NCBI GenBank assembly: GCA_033675545.1
Contig: JAWDGP010000853.1
Location: 55,001 to 119,000 of the forward strand
Origin: Elysia crispata
Taxonomy: Eukaryota > Mollusca > Gastropoda > Plakobranchidae
DNA length: 64,000 nucleotides
Direction of reading: 5' to 3'
Below, piece after piece: positions 1-16,026 of the stretch. The position numbers were made by a program, and so were the translations under genes. Below the pieces are notes generated by a model that did no database searches, had not been told where the DNA came from, and worked only from the letters and a program-made list of their open reading frames with translations. How positions within the stretch are numbered: position 1 is the stretch's first letter; the number at the start of each line of letters is the position of its first letter.

Positions 1-319
1 TGGCATAGGCAATGAAAAACCAGAAAAGCAAAGACAGACAAACAGACAGAGATTGCGGAAGGCGAATGGTTAAAATAAAACAAGAATATTTTTGTCACGA
101 TTGGCGTGTTGTTTGATTTCGCCAATCCACTGTCGGGTTATTTGCAGGTAAGGCAGGGTGTGGTGAAGAGATGGGACCCCTAACTAATCCATCGTAGACA
201 GGGTGTCTGCAAGCTGCGAGGGGTTGAGACATCTCCACGACTGATCAGGGTATACAAGCGTTTCGGAACGGACGCGCCGCAAAAGGGAGAAGGGAGAAAC
301 ACACACACACATAAACTTT

Positions 320-480
320 GGGGATCTTCAAATAGTTTAGATGATAGAGCGCTATACTGACACTAAATACTCCCTGGGTTCGAATCCCGAATGAGACACC
401 TGAAGTTGGCGTCGCATCCCATGTAATCAGCCCTAGCATAGGCATGATATTTACCCGTCGTCTTTGTATAAGAATATAAG
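320..480 (+). repeat. tRNA-derived SINE
   Basis: A-box-like TAGTTTAGATGATAGAG (about 333-349) and a perfect B box GGGTTCGAATCCC (376-388) are spaced as in a tRNA promoter. A non-tRNA body and an AT-rich tail follow. The acceptor stem does not pair, so this is not a functional tRNA. Pol III SINE origin is inferred. No second full copy was seen in the window. Confidence 0.6.
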
Positions 481-518
481 GACCTTAGGATGAAAAATTA
501 TACAAAGAACCGGGGGAG

Positions 519-574
519 AGAGAAAAGACAAAGAGAAAGAGAGAGTGAGAGAGAGAGAGAGAGCGAGAGAGATA
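519..574. repeat. (GA)n microsatellite, imperfect
   Basis: GA-dominated tract with AAAG and GTGA interruptions, 55 bp. Confidence 0.85.
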
Positions 575-670
575 GGCAAAACGAATGATACAGACACATA
601 GAGCTCGGTCACATATGTGAAAGAATCTTAACTCACTCCTAATATCAGAGCCAATCATCACTTTACACAA

Positions 671-2268
671 GAGGTATACATGAATTCATGTATCTATTAT
701 CTTCTCTGGTTCAACAATAGGTATATATGAAATCATGTATCTATTATCTTCTCTGGTTCAACAATAGGTATATACGAATTCATGTATCTATTATCTTCTC
801 TGGTTCAACAAGAGGTATGAATTCATGTATCTATTATCTTCTCTGGTTCAACAAGAGGTATATATGAATTCATGTATCTATTATCTTCTCTGATTCAACA
901 AGAGGTATATATGAAATCATGTATCTATTATTTTCTCTGGTTCAACAAGAGGTATACATGAATTCATGTATCTATTATCTTCTCTGATTCAACAAGGGGT
1001 ATATATGAAATCATGTATCTATTATCTTCTCTGGTTCAACAAGAGGCATATATAGATTCATGTATCTATTATCTTCTCTGGTTCAACAAGAGGTATGAAT
1101 TCATGTATCTATTATCTTCTCTGGTTCAACAAGAGGTATATATGAATTCATGTATCTATTATCTTCTCTGGTTCAACAATAGGTATACATGAAATCATGT
1201 ATCTATTATTTTCTCTGGAACAAAAAGAGGTATACATGAATTCATGTATCTATTATCTTCTCTGTTTCAACAAGAGGTATGAATTCATGTATCTATTATA
1301 TTCCCTGGTTCAACAAGAAGTATACATGATTTCATGTATCTATTATCTTCTCTGGTTCAACAAGAGGTATATATGAATTCATGTATCTATTATCTTCTCT
1401 GGTTCAACAAGAGGTATATATAGATTCATGTATCTATTATCTTCTCTGGTTCAACAAGAGGTATATATGAATTCATGTATCTATTATCTTCTCTGGTTCA
1501 ACAAGAGGTATATATGAATTCATGTATCTATTATCTTCTCTGGTTCAACAATAGGTATACATGAATTCATGTATCTATTATCTTCTCTGGTTCAACAAGA
1601 GGTATACATGAATTCATGTATCTATTATCTTCTCTGGTTCAACAAGAGGTATGAATTCATGTATCTATTATATTCCCTGGTTCAACAAGAAGTATACATG
1701 ATTTCATGTATCTATTATTTTCTCTGATTCAACAAGAGGTATATATGAATTCATGTATCTATTATCTTCTCTGGTTCAACAAGAGGTATGAATTCATGTA
1801 TCTATTATATTCCCTGGTTCAACAAGAAGTATACATGAATTCATGTATCTATTATCTTCTCTGATTCAACAATAGGTATATATGAATTCATGTATCTATT
1901 ATCTTCTCTGGTTCAACAAGAGGTATGAATTCATGTATCTATTATCTTCCCTGGTTCAACAAGAGGTATGAATTCATGTATCTATTATCTTCTCTGGTTC
2001 AACAAGAGGTATATATGAATTCATGTATCTATTATCTTCTCTGGTTCAACAAGAGGTATGAATTCATGTATCTATTATCTTCCTGGTTCAACAAGAGGTA
2101 TGAATTCATGTATCTATTATCTTCTCTGGTTCAACAAGAGGTATGAATTCATGTATCTGTTATCTTCTCTGGTTCAACAAGAGGTATGAATTCATGTATC
2201 TTCTATCTTCCCTAGTTCAACAAGAGGTATCTATAGATTCATGTATCTATTATCTTCTCTGGTTCAAC
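671..2268. repeat. 47/43-bp minisatellite, about 35 copies
   Basis: Units begin GAGGTATATATGAATTCATG and continue with a TATCTATTATC... stretch to GGTTCAACAA. Long (47) and short (43, lacking four bases of the TATATA run) forms are mixed. Most units contain the 10-bp palindrome ATGAATTCAT with an EcoRI site. Scattered variants (ATAGG for AGAGG, GATTCA for GGTTCA, CTCCCT-type changes) recur in non-adjacent units, as expected from unequal exchange. Open reading frames inside it are by-products of the repeat. Confidence 0.95.
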
Positions 2269-2269
2269 A

Positions 2270-3600
2270 CGCTATAGGGCATCAAACCCCAAGGGATTCT
2301 TTCGAGGTAGACATCTTACTCCTATTTTACTATCGCAGAATCATGTTCACATAGCATAAAAGCAATCAAGCGCGTCCTTGAAAGATCACGTCACGAAGCC
2401 TAGATCACAATGCCACAGACAGGCCGAGGAGAGAAAGTCTGCACAATGGACCGGACGGCTGAAAGGTCCAGCCCGTAAGATCCGTGACCGTGGCAACTTG
2501 AGAAGGTCAAGCTGTGAAAATAATCAGTTATCACTGCAGGACTTTGGCTGGGCAAAAAATCGCCTAAAATACTGCGGGAATTTCAAATGGAAGCGTTGGT
2601 AACCGTTAAATCAACATTGTCACCCGTATGTCATGTTGGGCACTTCCGTCACTAATTTCGTGGCCTAATTCTCGGTCGAAAAAGCTCTTGCTAACATGAG
2701 GTCCGAAAATTGGGCCCCCATTTTGGAAAAAGACCTCAGTACGTGGCTTGTGTATTAAACCAATGTCCCCACTTTGTTACATTTACAAGAACACACACAC
2801 ACACACACAAATGGAGACAAAAGGGAGTTTCTAAACGGTATAAGAAAACCGAATTGCTGCGGTATTATTGTGGCGACCTAATCAATATTAAGTGGGTCCG
2901 TAGAATTACGCACTAGTGTAGATGGTCGGAACTGTTGAGTGTTCCAGCCACGCCGCCTGTGGTAGAGGAGCGTCTACATGGCAGAACACTGGTAAACCTT
3001 GGTCTAGTCCTGCTTGGAATTAGTCGGGTGGGCCAGAAACATGTTGGGTATGAGGTCCAGAACTTAGCTAAATCTGGATCTATTGAGCTCTGCACACGAG
3101 GTAAAAAAAAAGTAAAAGATAAAAAAGGGAAAAAAACGAACATTTTTTTTTAAACTGATGACAGTCAAAATATTGCACAAGCTGTCACATTGGAAAGGGG
3201 TGTGCCTTAGTCAAGATTCCAGAGAGTAATTTTTAACAATCTCTCTCCTCATTATTCACCACATTAATCATTTTTTTAAATTAGTTTGAGAAACGTAAGA
3301 GATATATAGATATATTTTTCAAACAAATTTAATTTGCAAGGATGAATCCCACACTTAAAACAGGGATGGTCGAAAAAAAAACAAAAAACAAACAACAACA
3401 AAAAAAACGACAAATACAATATATAACTTTCTTATGTAGTATTTTTTTGTATGTCCAAACAGTCTTTTCCGAGCATGGCAAATAGATTGTGTTGAAAAGA
3501 TAAAGCTTCGAACTCAATGTCTTTAATATCGTGAATTCTAATACTGCGCAAAGTTTCCCTAGAGATTCTTAGAAAAAAAAGTGCCACTCTTCAAGACCAT
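2270..3600. other. No gene recognised
   Basis: Mixed-composition DNA with a (AC)n run near 2791-2809 and a slightly GC-richer patch at 2930-3080 that is open on both strands for about 70 codons. No splice-framed homology was seen. Confidence 0.5.
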
Positions 3601-3620
3601 GGCCAACTAGACAATAACAT

Positions 3621-3667
3621 GTCTGTCTGTCTGCCTGTCTCTGTCTCTCTCTCTAGCTCTTTCTCTA

Positions 3668-3725
<58 letters not shown>

Positions 3726-3741
3726 TATCTCTCTCTCTCAA
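3621..3741. repeat. (CT)n with (CTGT)n microsatellite
   Basis: Starts as GTCTGTCTGTCTGCCTGT, then CT repeats with a few breaks (CTAG, AACAAT, CTGT, CTAT). Confidence 0.9.
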
Positions 3742-3984
3742 TAAGCCTCGGGATAACAGAAAAATAAACCACCGCAATTTTATTTGATACAAAGCCATTA
3801 TTTATTCAAAGGCTTGTATGCTGAAAATAAAACGGTAAAAAGGGAAAATAAGCGAACATCTTCAAGTCGATTACCAAACAGCTGAGAAAAAAAAAGAAAC
3901 ATTTATATCTTCTTTCGCAGGCATAACTTTATGTCATGATGGATTCGGAAATTTCGCGATTTATGTGCTTTTATAATAATAAGC

Positions 3985-4210
3985 TGAAAAGCCTATTCTA
4001 CGAACGGGACCCTGATATCAATTTGCCAGGGCTGGGCTGCGTATGTGTATTGCGTGGGCGTATGATCTTGATATCAGTCCTTTTACTCACATGGTACAGA
4101 TATGCCCTCCGACTGTCTACTTTACTTAAAATCTAGATACATCTATACGCAGAATCTAGACCTTTTGGGTTGAGTCTAGACCTAGAATCTATGTCATTGC
4201 AATTTTTTTT
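3985..4210 (+). repeat. Dispersed repeat family 'R1', partial copy
   Basis: From CTATTCTACGAACGGGACCC through CCTTTTACTCACATG and into AATCTAGATAC. It matches 39245-39430 in order and spacing, with roughly 80 percent identity by eye. No coding capacity is recognised. Confidence 0.75.
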
Positions 4211-4499
4211 TTTAAACCTTTTATTGAGATCTTACTCCATAACACATATATCAATTCCAGGCGGTTTAAGAACTACCGCCGCCTAAATTGCAAACCTACT
4301 TAAGTTTCATTCCTGCCATTTCTGCCCAGCTGTGCTTATAGGAAGTACTTCGTACATTAATTTTTTTTCTTAAAAAAAAAAAAGAGTTATCCCATTTTTG
4401 CCTTCAAATAAATAAAAAAAAAAAAAACTAAAATGCTTATACTTTACGTCTGTTTGATAAAGCCAGTCCACAAGTATAAAGGGATTTCAAGCCTTTTCG

Positions 4500-4533
<34 letters not shown>

Positions 4534-5344
4534 CGGACGGAAAAGGCGGATCTGAAAAGATGAAGGCACAAACTCACATACTACCAATGTGAAAGTCCTT
4601 ACAGATATCACGGCAGATGTTTCAGACACCCCTACTCCCCTTCCACATTTTCCCGCCGGCTGCAGGGCTCCTTACGAAGTGCAGGAATGCCCTGTATCGA
4701 TTCCACTAAGCAATTACAAAGTTCAAATCTTAAATCAAAAAAGAAATTTAGAATCTAGGTGTAACATATATAGCTATGGAAAAGAACTACTCAACAACAA
4801 TAACAACAAAAACAACAAAAAACAACGACAATAACAGCACTTACAGTGGCTATTTGTATCCTGCCTGCTGGCTGTGCTTGTGTAGATCAAGTTCAAGAGT
4901 ACTCAAAGGATTTTTGTCTCATCCAGAAATCACACAGCACTCCAAGTTTAACACAAGAAAGAATCAAAGCGAGCTTGTGAAATAGAGCCTCGGTTTAAGC
5001 CACTCAGTCTCCGAGCTCTTGAAAATCCTTCTATATTCGTATGGGAAAAAACTCCACCGATATCTGCTTTGTTTTACATCTAATTTTACATCTGAAAAAA
5101 AATACGCATGCGTAGTGAGACTAGATCTAGTATGAACCTTCTCGAGAGAGAGATCACGTCACCGAACCTTCTGCAAGAGTGAAAGAAAGCGCCTAGAGGA
5201 TGTCCAACTGGTGGTTTTATACTCTTGGCCACTGAGGCGACTTTTCATACCAGCCTGACAACTGGGAGGAAGGTTTGCTCGCGTGAAATCTCTGTGGATC
5301 AACACAGGGAACTTCGCGCTGCCTGGCCTGGCGCTGCCCGAGTG
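4211..5344. other. No gene recognised; poly-A runs
   Basis: Holds several A-runs, the longest about 28 A (4503-4530), and short open frames of no recognisable family. Confidence 0.5.
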
Positions 5345-5471
<127 letters not shown>

Positions 5472-6430
5472 GCGGCTAGCGGAGTGTCTGGTGTGAGCGG
5501 GAAGTCCTGGTCATATTGACAGGTCACTCTGCCCAGTGCTCAGCCTTCGGTTAGGTTAGGGGATAACTTCACATAGCCAGCAGATGGATTAGCAAGAGAG
5601 AGATTTTTTTTTAATTGTTATAACTTACACGAACTTTTCATGACACATCTTTGGCTCAAATATGGGAAAACATAGGTCCGACATTTGGGGAGAACTCAGT
5701 ACAATCATTTCAAATCTACCAGCATTAAACGGCCTTACAATGTAAACGTGGTTAAAACCTGAATAACGTTTTTCATTCTCTTTCTACATCGTACAAGTAG
5801 GCTTTGTTAGCTTTTGATTCCATTGGATGAACCAATAAAACATGTTTGCAAAAAGAGAATCAAGCTTGTGAAATTTGCTGAAGAGAATCAAACCCGCCCC
5901 TATCCGGCCCTTAATCCGACTCGCTCAACACTGTGCTAAGTCGTAAAGCCTACACTCAGTTCAAAAATCTTCAACTTTACTTCCAGCATGAAGGCCGAGC
6001 AGAAGTCTGATATTGTTTGTCTGCCGAGAGTTTCTCTATCTGGCAACAATCCCTATCAGTCTGCTTGAAAGAACGTTAACTCTAGTTTTATATCGAGATT
6101 TTAACAGCCTAGTTCGCCTTCACGTCGCCACAATAACTTTTTTTATGCTGATTACAAAAGAAAGTAAGACACAACTTCAAATTATTTTTTTCCTCCAAGT
6201 AGTGATGTTTTATCTCCGAAAAACTATTTCCTTTCCACATTTCGAACTCGCTGTTTTTAGTATAGAGATCTCAGTGCTGATACTCGGGTTGTCACCATCA
6301 TAAACTGGTCACAGGTGGTGGTCTTGGGGGACACGGTCAGTAGATCGAATCCGTTTGTCGCTGCATAAGATTCTCAGACTGACACTTCAGAGATACTGAA
6401 TGTATTTAAACTATATGTACTACTTAATAA

Positions 6431-6444
6431 GTCTCTCAGTCTCT

Positions 6445-6542
<98 letters not shown>

Positions 6543-6558
6543 TTCTCTCTCTCTCTTA
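6431..6558. repeat. (CT)n microsatellite, ~125 bp
   Basis: Two CTCTCAGT units, then about 45 uninterrupted CT units and an imperfect tail that grades into CACACA. Confidence 0.95.

Positions 6559-9924
<3,366 letters not shown>

Positions 9925-9992
<68 letters not shown>
9925..9992. repeat. (GA)n microsatellite
   Basis: Uninterrupted GA after GGATA, followed by a longer purine-rich stretch to about 10140 and a short (GACA)n at 10138-10154. Confidence 0.95.
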
Positions 9993-9996
<4 letters not shown>

Positions 9997-11246
9997 AGAG
10001 AGGGGGGATGGCAGGAATTGGGAGGAATAGGAGAGGAAAGAAAATGGAAAAAAACGAAAGAAGGAAAGAAAACATATTATGCAACAGACTATTGAAAAAA
10101 AACTTTTGGAAGAAGTTAGAGAAAAGAGAGAAAAGAGGCAGACAGACAGACAGACGGCCGGACGGAGAAATAGACAATTAGACAGCAAGAAAGAGAAAGG
10201 AAACACGAGAAGTGCGACAAATCACATTCGGCCCCAAGTCCTATGCCTCAGAGGTCACTTCTGGAGAAAGCGTCCGGCGCCGTGACTCTAGATGGAACTT
10301 CGAGTTTCCGACCACTTCCGATCCAAGCGCGCAACCAACCTCCAATCTACGGATCACAGATTGTCATGGCCTGGAAAACCTTATAAAAGTGCGGGTACTT
10401 CCGGTATAGATGTACGAAACCCACAATATCTCGTCTCCAACAGCAATTCATTTAGACGCCCTTGACGGCAGAATTGGCCTAACAAGAGGACTCGTCCAGA
10501 TGTAAAGGCACGCGTGTCGTGAGAGATTAAGGGATAAGAAAACAGAAGTCGGTGCCGTGACAGCCACTAAACGTGGGAGTGACGCTCACCAGGAAATCTT
10601 AGAATCAAGAGTCAACAGAATGACAGGCCTAGACGTGTCAGTGCCTACGACAACTGTATGGGGAAATAAATTAAGGTACAAACAATCACCCAACCTGAAC
10701 GTATATGGATAAAGTAGATGACATGATTCAAAATTTCGTTGAGACGTTTCGCCTTTATTGGCTCCATCAGTTACGAAATCGTGAAAACATATAGGGAATG
10801 AGTCATTCTACAAGCAGGCCTAAGTATGTTGTTGAGTCTTCTACCATAAATCCAATAGATCGAATTCATGAATATCTGAGTTTAAATTACTATATCGGTT
10901 TCTTTCAATACATACAACACTCAAACCGGATTTCTGTTGACTCGATCGGTTTTTTAACTATTCCCAATCAGGCGGGCTTGAGAGGGGCGCAATGAAATAT
11001 TAATACGTTGGGAGACTGAACATCGGTAAAATATTCGATGTCAGCAGTAGCGATGGATGGCCAGGGGCAGTGCCTGAAGAGGTTGGGAAGAGATGTAACT
11101 AACACACACCCGCATATACACACACATATCAGGTCAATACCGGGAAAAAAGTGACACTAAAGTCAATACTATTCCATACGACTCTATCTGCCAGTCTGTC
11201 CTGTCCGACTGTGTTTGTCTCTCCCCTCCCTCTCATCATCGCCCCC

Positions 11247-11248
<2 letters not shown>
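9993..11248. other. No gene recognised
   Basis: Purine-rich until about 10210, then ordinary sequence. Short open frames (60-68 codons) have no family resemblance. Confidence 0.45.

Positions 11249-11324
<76 letters not shown>
11249..11324. repeat. (CT)n microsatellite
   Basis: Uninterrupted CT preceded by a C-rich segment (CGCCCCCCTCCT). Confidence 0.95.
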
Positions 11325-11327
<3 letters not shown>

Positions 11328-11794
11328 CACGCAACACGACCCAAACATGAGCTGCCGTGATTCCCAGATCAGGAGGCTTATATAACTATTGGATGAGCAG
11401 ATCGATGAGACAGGTATTTATCTTCCTCTCTCCGTTCCACACAATTTGTGTGAGATGTGTTTAATTCTCAAGCTGGTGAAATACTTTCATATAATTATTA
11501 TTCAAAGTGAAGAGTGGGGCTCAAAAAGGGGCTGTCCTACACTTGCGCTGACATCTACTCTTGTTCTTCTTTTTCCATCATTACTAAGAAAGGCCCCGAT
11601 ATGCTTTTCCGTACGTCCTCCTCCCATAGCTAGGTAAGCATGCCACATACGCCTAATTCATCTCCACAGTGCTACACCACATAACAAAGCTATTCTTTAG
11701 TTTTTTCTTAAACAAAGTTAACGTATTCGTGTCCGTCCACAAGATAAGGGTTACATCCAAGCTTAAGATGCAGATTTAGATCCACCCTACTACC

Positions 11795-11873
11795 CCCCCC
11801 CCCCCCCAACCTGCCGGAGGTTTTTCTCTCTCTCTTTTTGTCGGTGTGTCTTTCTCTCTCTCTCTCTGTCACT
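11795..11873. repeat. Poly-C run and imperfect (CT)n
   Basis: About 15 C residues, then two short CT runs separated by TTTTTGTCGGTGTGTC. Confidence 0.85.
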
Positions 11874-12227
11874 CTCGTGATCAAAACCACTTATAGCCCG
11901 ATGAAGTTGAGAAAAACTTACGAGGCATAGATTCAAATAAAACGGGGGCAACAAAAGGGACAAAAACTCAAAGACCACAACCATCAGAGATGAGTTTTCA
12001 AAGAAGTCCGTTTATCTCCAGGCTGCCACATTCAGCTCCGATGGTTGACGAAGGTGAGAACGCGATAAGGTGCAGAGCACAATACATGTAGTTACAGAAC
12101 AGTTCAATACGTGGCGCAGTAAAGCAAACGGCCTAGTCATCTAGAGCTACACTGTCACACTCTCGGTTTTCAGGTGGGACTGTCGGACGGGAATGAAATC
12201 CAAAGCTTGTCGATCAAGAATTGGACT

Positions 12228-12334
<107 letters not shown>

Positions 12335-12821
12335 ACAGCTAGAGATGAGAATGAGGCTGTCAAAGATATCCATGTATAGAGACAAAGAAAGAGAGAGAGA
12401 AAAAAGGGAGAAATAAAAAGAGAAGAAATGAGGAAGGAAGCGAGACAGAGGATATCAGCACACCACTATTCTTATTGCAGCCTGCATATCTTACCGGAGA
12501 GGAGTAATGACTTTAGATCATTACTATATATTATAAACTGGAACATAAGATTCTTCATCTTAAAAAGCAGTTTGCACTGGTGAGCTTGTTTTTCTCTTGC
12601 TGTTTAGTTGAGAAGAATCCAAGAATGTATAAAGTAAGAAGCAGACATTGAAAAAGCGTGACCTTTTCGACGCGAGATACTTCTAGAATCAATGACACCT
12701 AATTGTCTGTGCTGTGCCACGGGTAAGGTCAAGATTCCATGATAAATGTCAGAGCTGGAAAGAGTTCAATAGTTGAGTTGGTTCTAAACGGTGAAGGAAC
12801 ACATAACACATGAAGAAAGGG

Positions 12822-12822
<1 letters not shown>

Positions 12823-12907
<85 letters not shown>
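12823..12907. repeat. (GA)n microsatellite
   Basis: Uninterrupted GA, only 490 bp from the previous GA tract and in the same orientation. Confidence 0.96.
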
Positions 12908-12908
<1 letters not shown>

Positions 12909-13794
12909 GGTAAAGAGATAGAAAAACAAACCGAAAAAATAGGGTTAGAGCGGGAAGGTAAAACTTTGTACAGAGAGAACATAAATGAATATGTGAGACC
13001 AAGATGTCAGGCTTTCCAATTTGAACTTCCTTAACCTTTACTTGATTTGAAGGCATAAACTATCATCAAACTAACAAAAAAAAAAAATGAAGAGAGAGAG
13101 AAGGCTGCTTAGGTGACAAAATCAAGTTATTCATCTTCATAGTTTTGATGAAACGTCATAGGGCAGCATATCTGATTTCCAATGAAGCAAATATACAAAA
13201 TCAAAATTTCAAGACCTCAAGATACTTGCGTGGAATGCAGGTGAAGTACAAGAGGCATGACATATGGCACTAGGACATATCAGAAAATAAAGATTGTCAT
13301 GTTGCTAAATTCCTGGCCAGCAAAATGTCTGCTCGACTAAATGCAACACAGCGTTCTGCTTCTGAGTCAAAAAGAAGAAATCAGTACAGGAGAAAGGAAA
13401 TGAAAAAAATCTAGAAGGGAAAAAGTGAAAAGTAAATACAACAAAAACCACCAAACAAGAAATGCCTGCTTTCTTTCTTTCAATCAAGCTTTTACTTTTT
13501 TGTTTTTTATTTTTTTTTTTAAATTTAGTTCTCTTTTTAGGGTGACATGAATTAAGAGAAAATATTATTTACATGCCAATTAAAAAAGACCAAATTAAAA
13601 AAAAAATTTGCATAATGAGAAGAGAAATCTAATTTCTAAACCTCGCAAAAACAAATGAGAAAATATGGTGAAGGCTTGGATTAAAAAAAAAAAAAGGAAA
13701 AAACAACAGGATGACATCAAAGCTTAAAATAAAAGCACATGAATGAAAAAAAGAAAAAGCAATTAGAAAAAAAAAAACAGCCAAAATAATTAGA

Positions 13795-13885
13795 ATAGTT
13801 ATCTAATTCTGTAAAGTCCCAATCTATTTATAGATCCTTCAAAATGTTCATTGCATGATAGCTCACATAAATAGACACTTAAGAA
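13795..13885 (+). mobile_element. LINE fragment (same family as 48777-50278)
   Basis: ATCTAATTCTGTAAAGTCCC...GATCCTTCAAAATGTTCATTGCATGATAGC aligns with 49625-49690 (GCTAATTCTGTACGTCTCAG, GATCCTTCAGAACACTCATT). Short and non-functional. Confidence 0.6.
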
Positions 13886-14304
13886 TTCTACAAGATGGTG
13901 CACCTCTGCTCACTTTAGTAACTAAACAGCTTCCAGAGAGATCTTTAAATAGATTGTGAGAGTACAGAATAAGGGACGTTCTTTGTCTCTTCATCTATAA
14001 AATTTGCTTCAGATCAGATTTAATATTCTGCAAGGCACATCAATTAGAAATACTGAAGTAGTTGTGGTCATATATAATAAAAACAAAACAATTATCATGA
14101 GGCCTTTACAATATGGAACACCAAGAGAAGAACATCACAGCAAAAAAAAAAAAAGAAGAAGAAGAGACCTGGAGGTGAAAAGCATTTAATGTTCTCAAAA
14201 CTAGCTGTTACTTCAAACAGAAGATAGCTTTTCTATATAATATTAACCTGATCGACAAAAAAGAAACAAATTGAATGCAAAAAACAACAACTTTATTTTA
14301 CCAG

Positions 14305-14522
14305 TATCTTAAGAGGATGAGAGGAGAGAAACTAGAACATTTTGTGACAACTTAAATGATCAAAGGAAAAAAGCTTGAAAAGATGTTGGTTGTACTAAGA
14401 AAAGCAGCTCAGAGTAGGAAGATTGTCAGAAGTACTGAAAGCGGCCAAGGATAGAGATGCTTGGAAGGTCATGATTGCCTTCACTAAAGAGCACGGCATC
14501 TGACTGATTGAAGAACCAATGC
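14305..14522 (+). mobile_element. LINE 3' ORF fragment (same family as 48777-50278)
   Basis: Reads through GAGGATGAGAGGAGAG, TTTGTGACAACTT, AGAAAAG...GATGTTGG, GTCAGAAGTACTGAAAGCGG, GATAGAGATGCTTGGAAGGT and GAGCACGGCATCTGA. It matches 50060-50270 stepwise, with indels. It carries the end of the RT-ORF, including the terminal stop. Confidence 0.75.
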
Positions 14523-16026
14523 TAAAAATTTCAGAAAAAAAAAATGGTTTCAGAGAAAATCTACACACAAAAATTATACGCATGTACAGAACTGCCATCT
14601 AATGAACTGGTGAGAGGGAAAAGGGGATAAACAGGATAGAACACATGGGGAAACTGTCCTTCATAGAATGAAGTGGAGAAAGGTTTCCTGGATACCGTAG
14701 ATGTTGCCTGAACATTTATCTTTCGGTTGCATTCGTTTCAGAAAAATAAAAAAATTAAAACCAAGTCACAGACATACCAGTATCCACCTTTAATAAAAAA
14801 TATCTAGAGCCTGATTTTAGTTTTTAAAAATTCTGCAACACTTGCATTCTCTTGTGCTGTGGACTAAAACATAGCCTCAACGGAATCAACTGATAACAAT
14901 TTTCAGAATTATACCTTTTTTTTTTGTTGCTAACAACTTTATATAACAATACCCTTTAAATGACAAACATTCAAAGCAATAGAAATATACAACATATATG
15001 TTCAATATGTCTGTGTTAAACTCACCTTCTTCCTCTAATATTGCCCCAAACAAAAGAGAGAACGGAAAAACACAAACTAATAAAATTACATCAAAAAGAG
15101 TTAACTTAATACAATGAAAGAAATAATCGAATGATGATAACCAAATTAATGAAAAAAAGAAGTAAAATTTAAAAAAAAAAACCACAATAACTTTGATGGC
15201 AAAAAGTTAAACTACAACAATAAAATATAACTTATTGGCACACCAATCTCAACAGCAAATTAGCTTAAATGATGACCATCTTGATTCATACACTAATAAA
15301 GTTTAAAAAAGTAAAAGTTTCTGCATGCATGTATGAAAAAGTAAGAAAGACGAAGAGAAGCATTAATTAGTCCCAAATGAATACTTGAAACAATATGGGG
15401 TATTCATACTTCCTGAAAATTCCTGAGTGTACTGGATATTGTGAAAGGCTAATCAAGAACTGTGTTCATATAGGGCATTCACTTGAGCACAAACAGAAAA
15501 GGAATGAAGAAATCCTATCAAAATAATAGAATTCATTAACCTCTACATTTGAAGTGAAACAATTCCATTCTGCCCAAAAAGTTTGACAGACGATACACAA
15601 ATACAAGTCAATTTCTGCACCTCATAGCAGATTCAACGCTGCCCATAACATTTTTAACAGTTAAATTTTACTAGTATATAAAAAAAAAAAACATAGAAAA
15701 TGCAAAACATTGGATGTGGGTATGGTGTCACATAAGAAAGTTTGGGCTCAGTAAACTCCACTGCTGCTCAAATAGAGACTAACTTTGTTTCCATGTTACC
15801 TCACAAAAGGGTTTAAATACATCCGAAAAAGCAAGATATTGGTAGCAATAAATAAGAAAATGCAAACTTAATTAGCTTTTATTAATAATTGCAGTTTCAG
15901 ACAAAGTATGCAAAACTTTCTTTAAGTTTACTTTAATTTGACTATATGACTCTTTCATCGAAAGGCAGTCTCATATTGACTATGCTATGCAAATGGAGGT
16001 GTCCAAGTAACTGATCACAAACTGAC

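Larger units (their letters stand above)
12908..16026. other. AT-rich flank downstream of last visible espin-like exon
   Basis: Apart from the two LINE scraps it is A-rich on the plus strand with many poly-A runs. The remaining espin-like exons, if local, should be here on the minus strand. I searched for further ankyrin motifs or Pro-rich coding sequence and saw none. Confidence 0.5.

Noticed and set aside
320..400. tRNA gene
   Set aside because: The A and B boxes are present but the acceptor and anticodon stems do not fold by eye, and a non-tRNA tail follows.
1925..2146. 73-codon repetitive frame
   Set aside because: A chance reading of the 47/43-bp minisatellite. Unit lengths are not multiples of three, so it cannot be a maintained repeat protein.
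671..2268. CRISPR-like regular array
   Set aside because: Units are contiguous with no unique spacers, in a eukaryotic genome. The same holds for the arrays at 27.4 and 45.4 kb.
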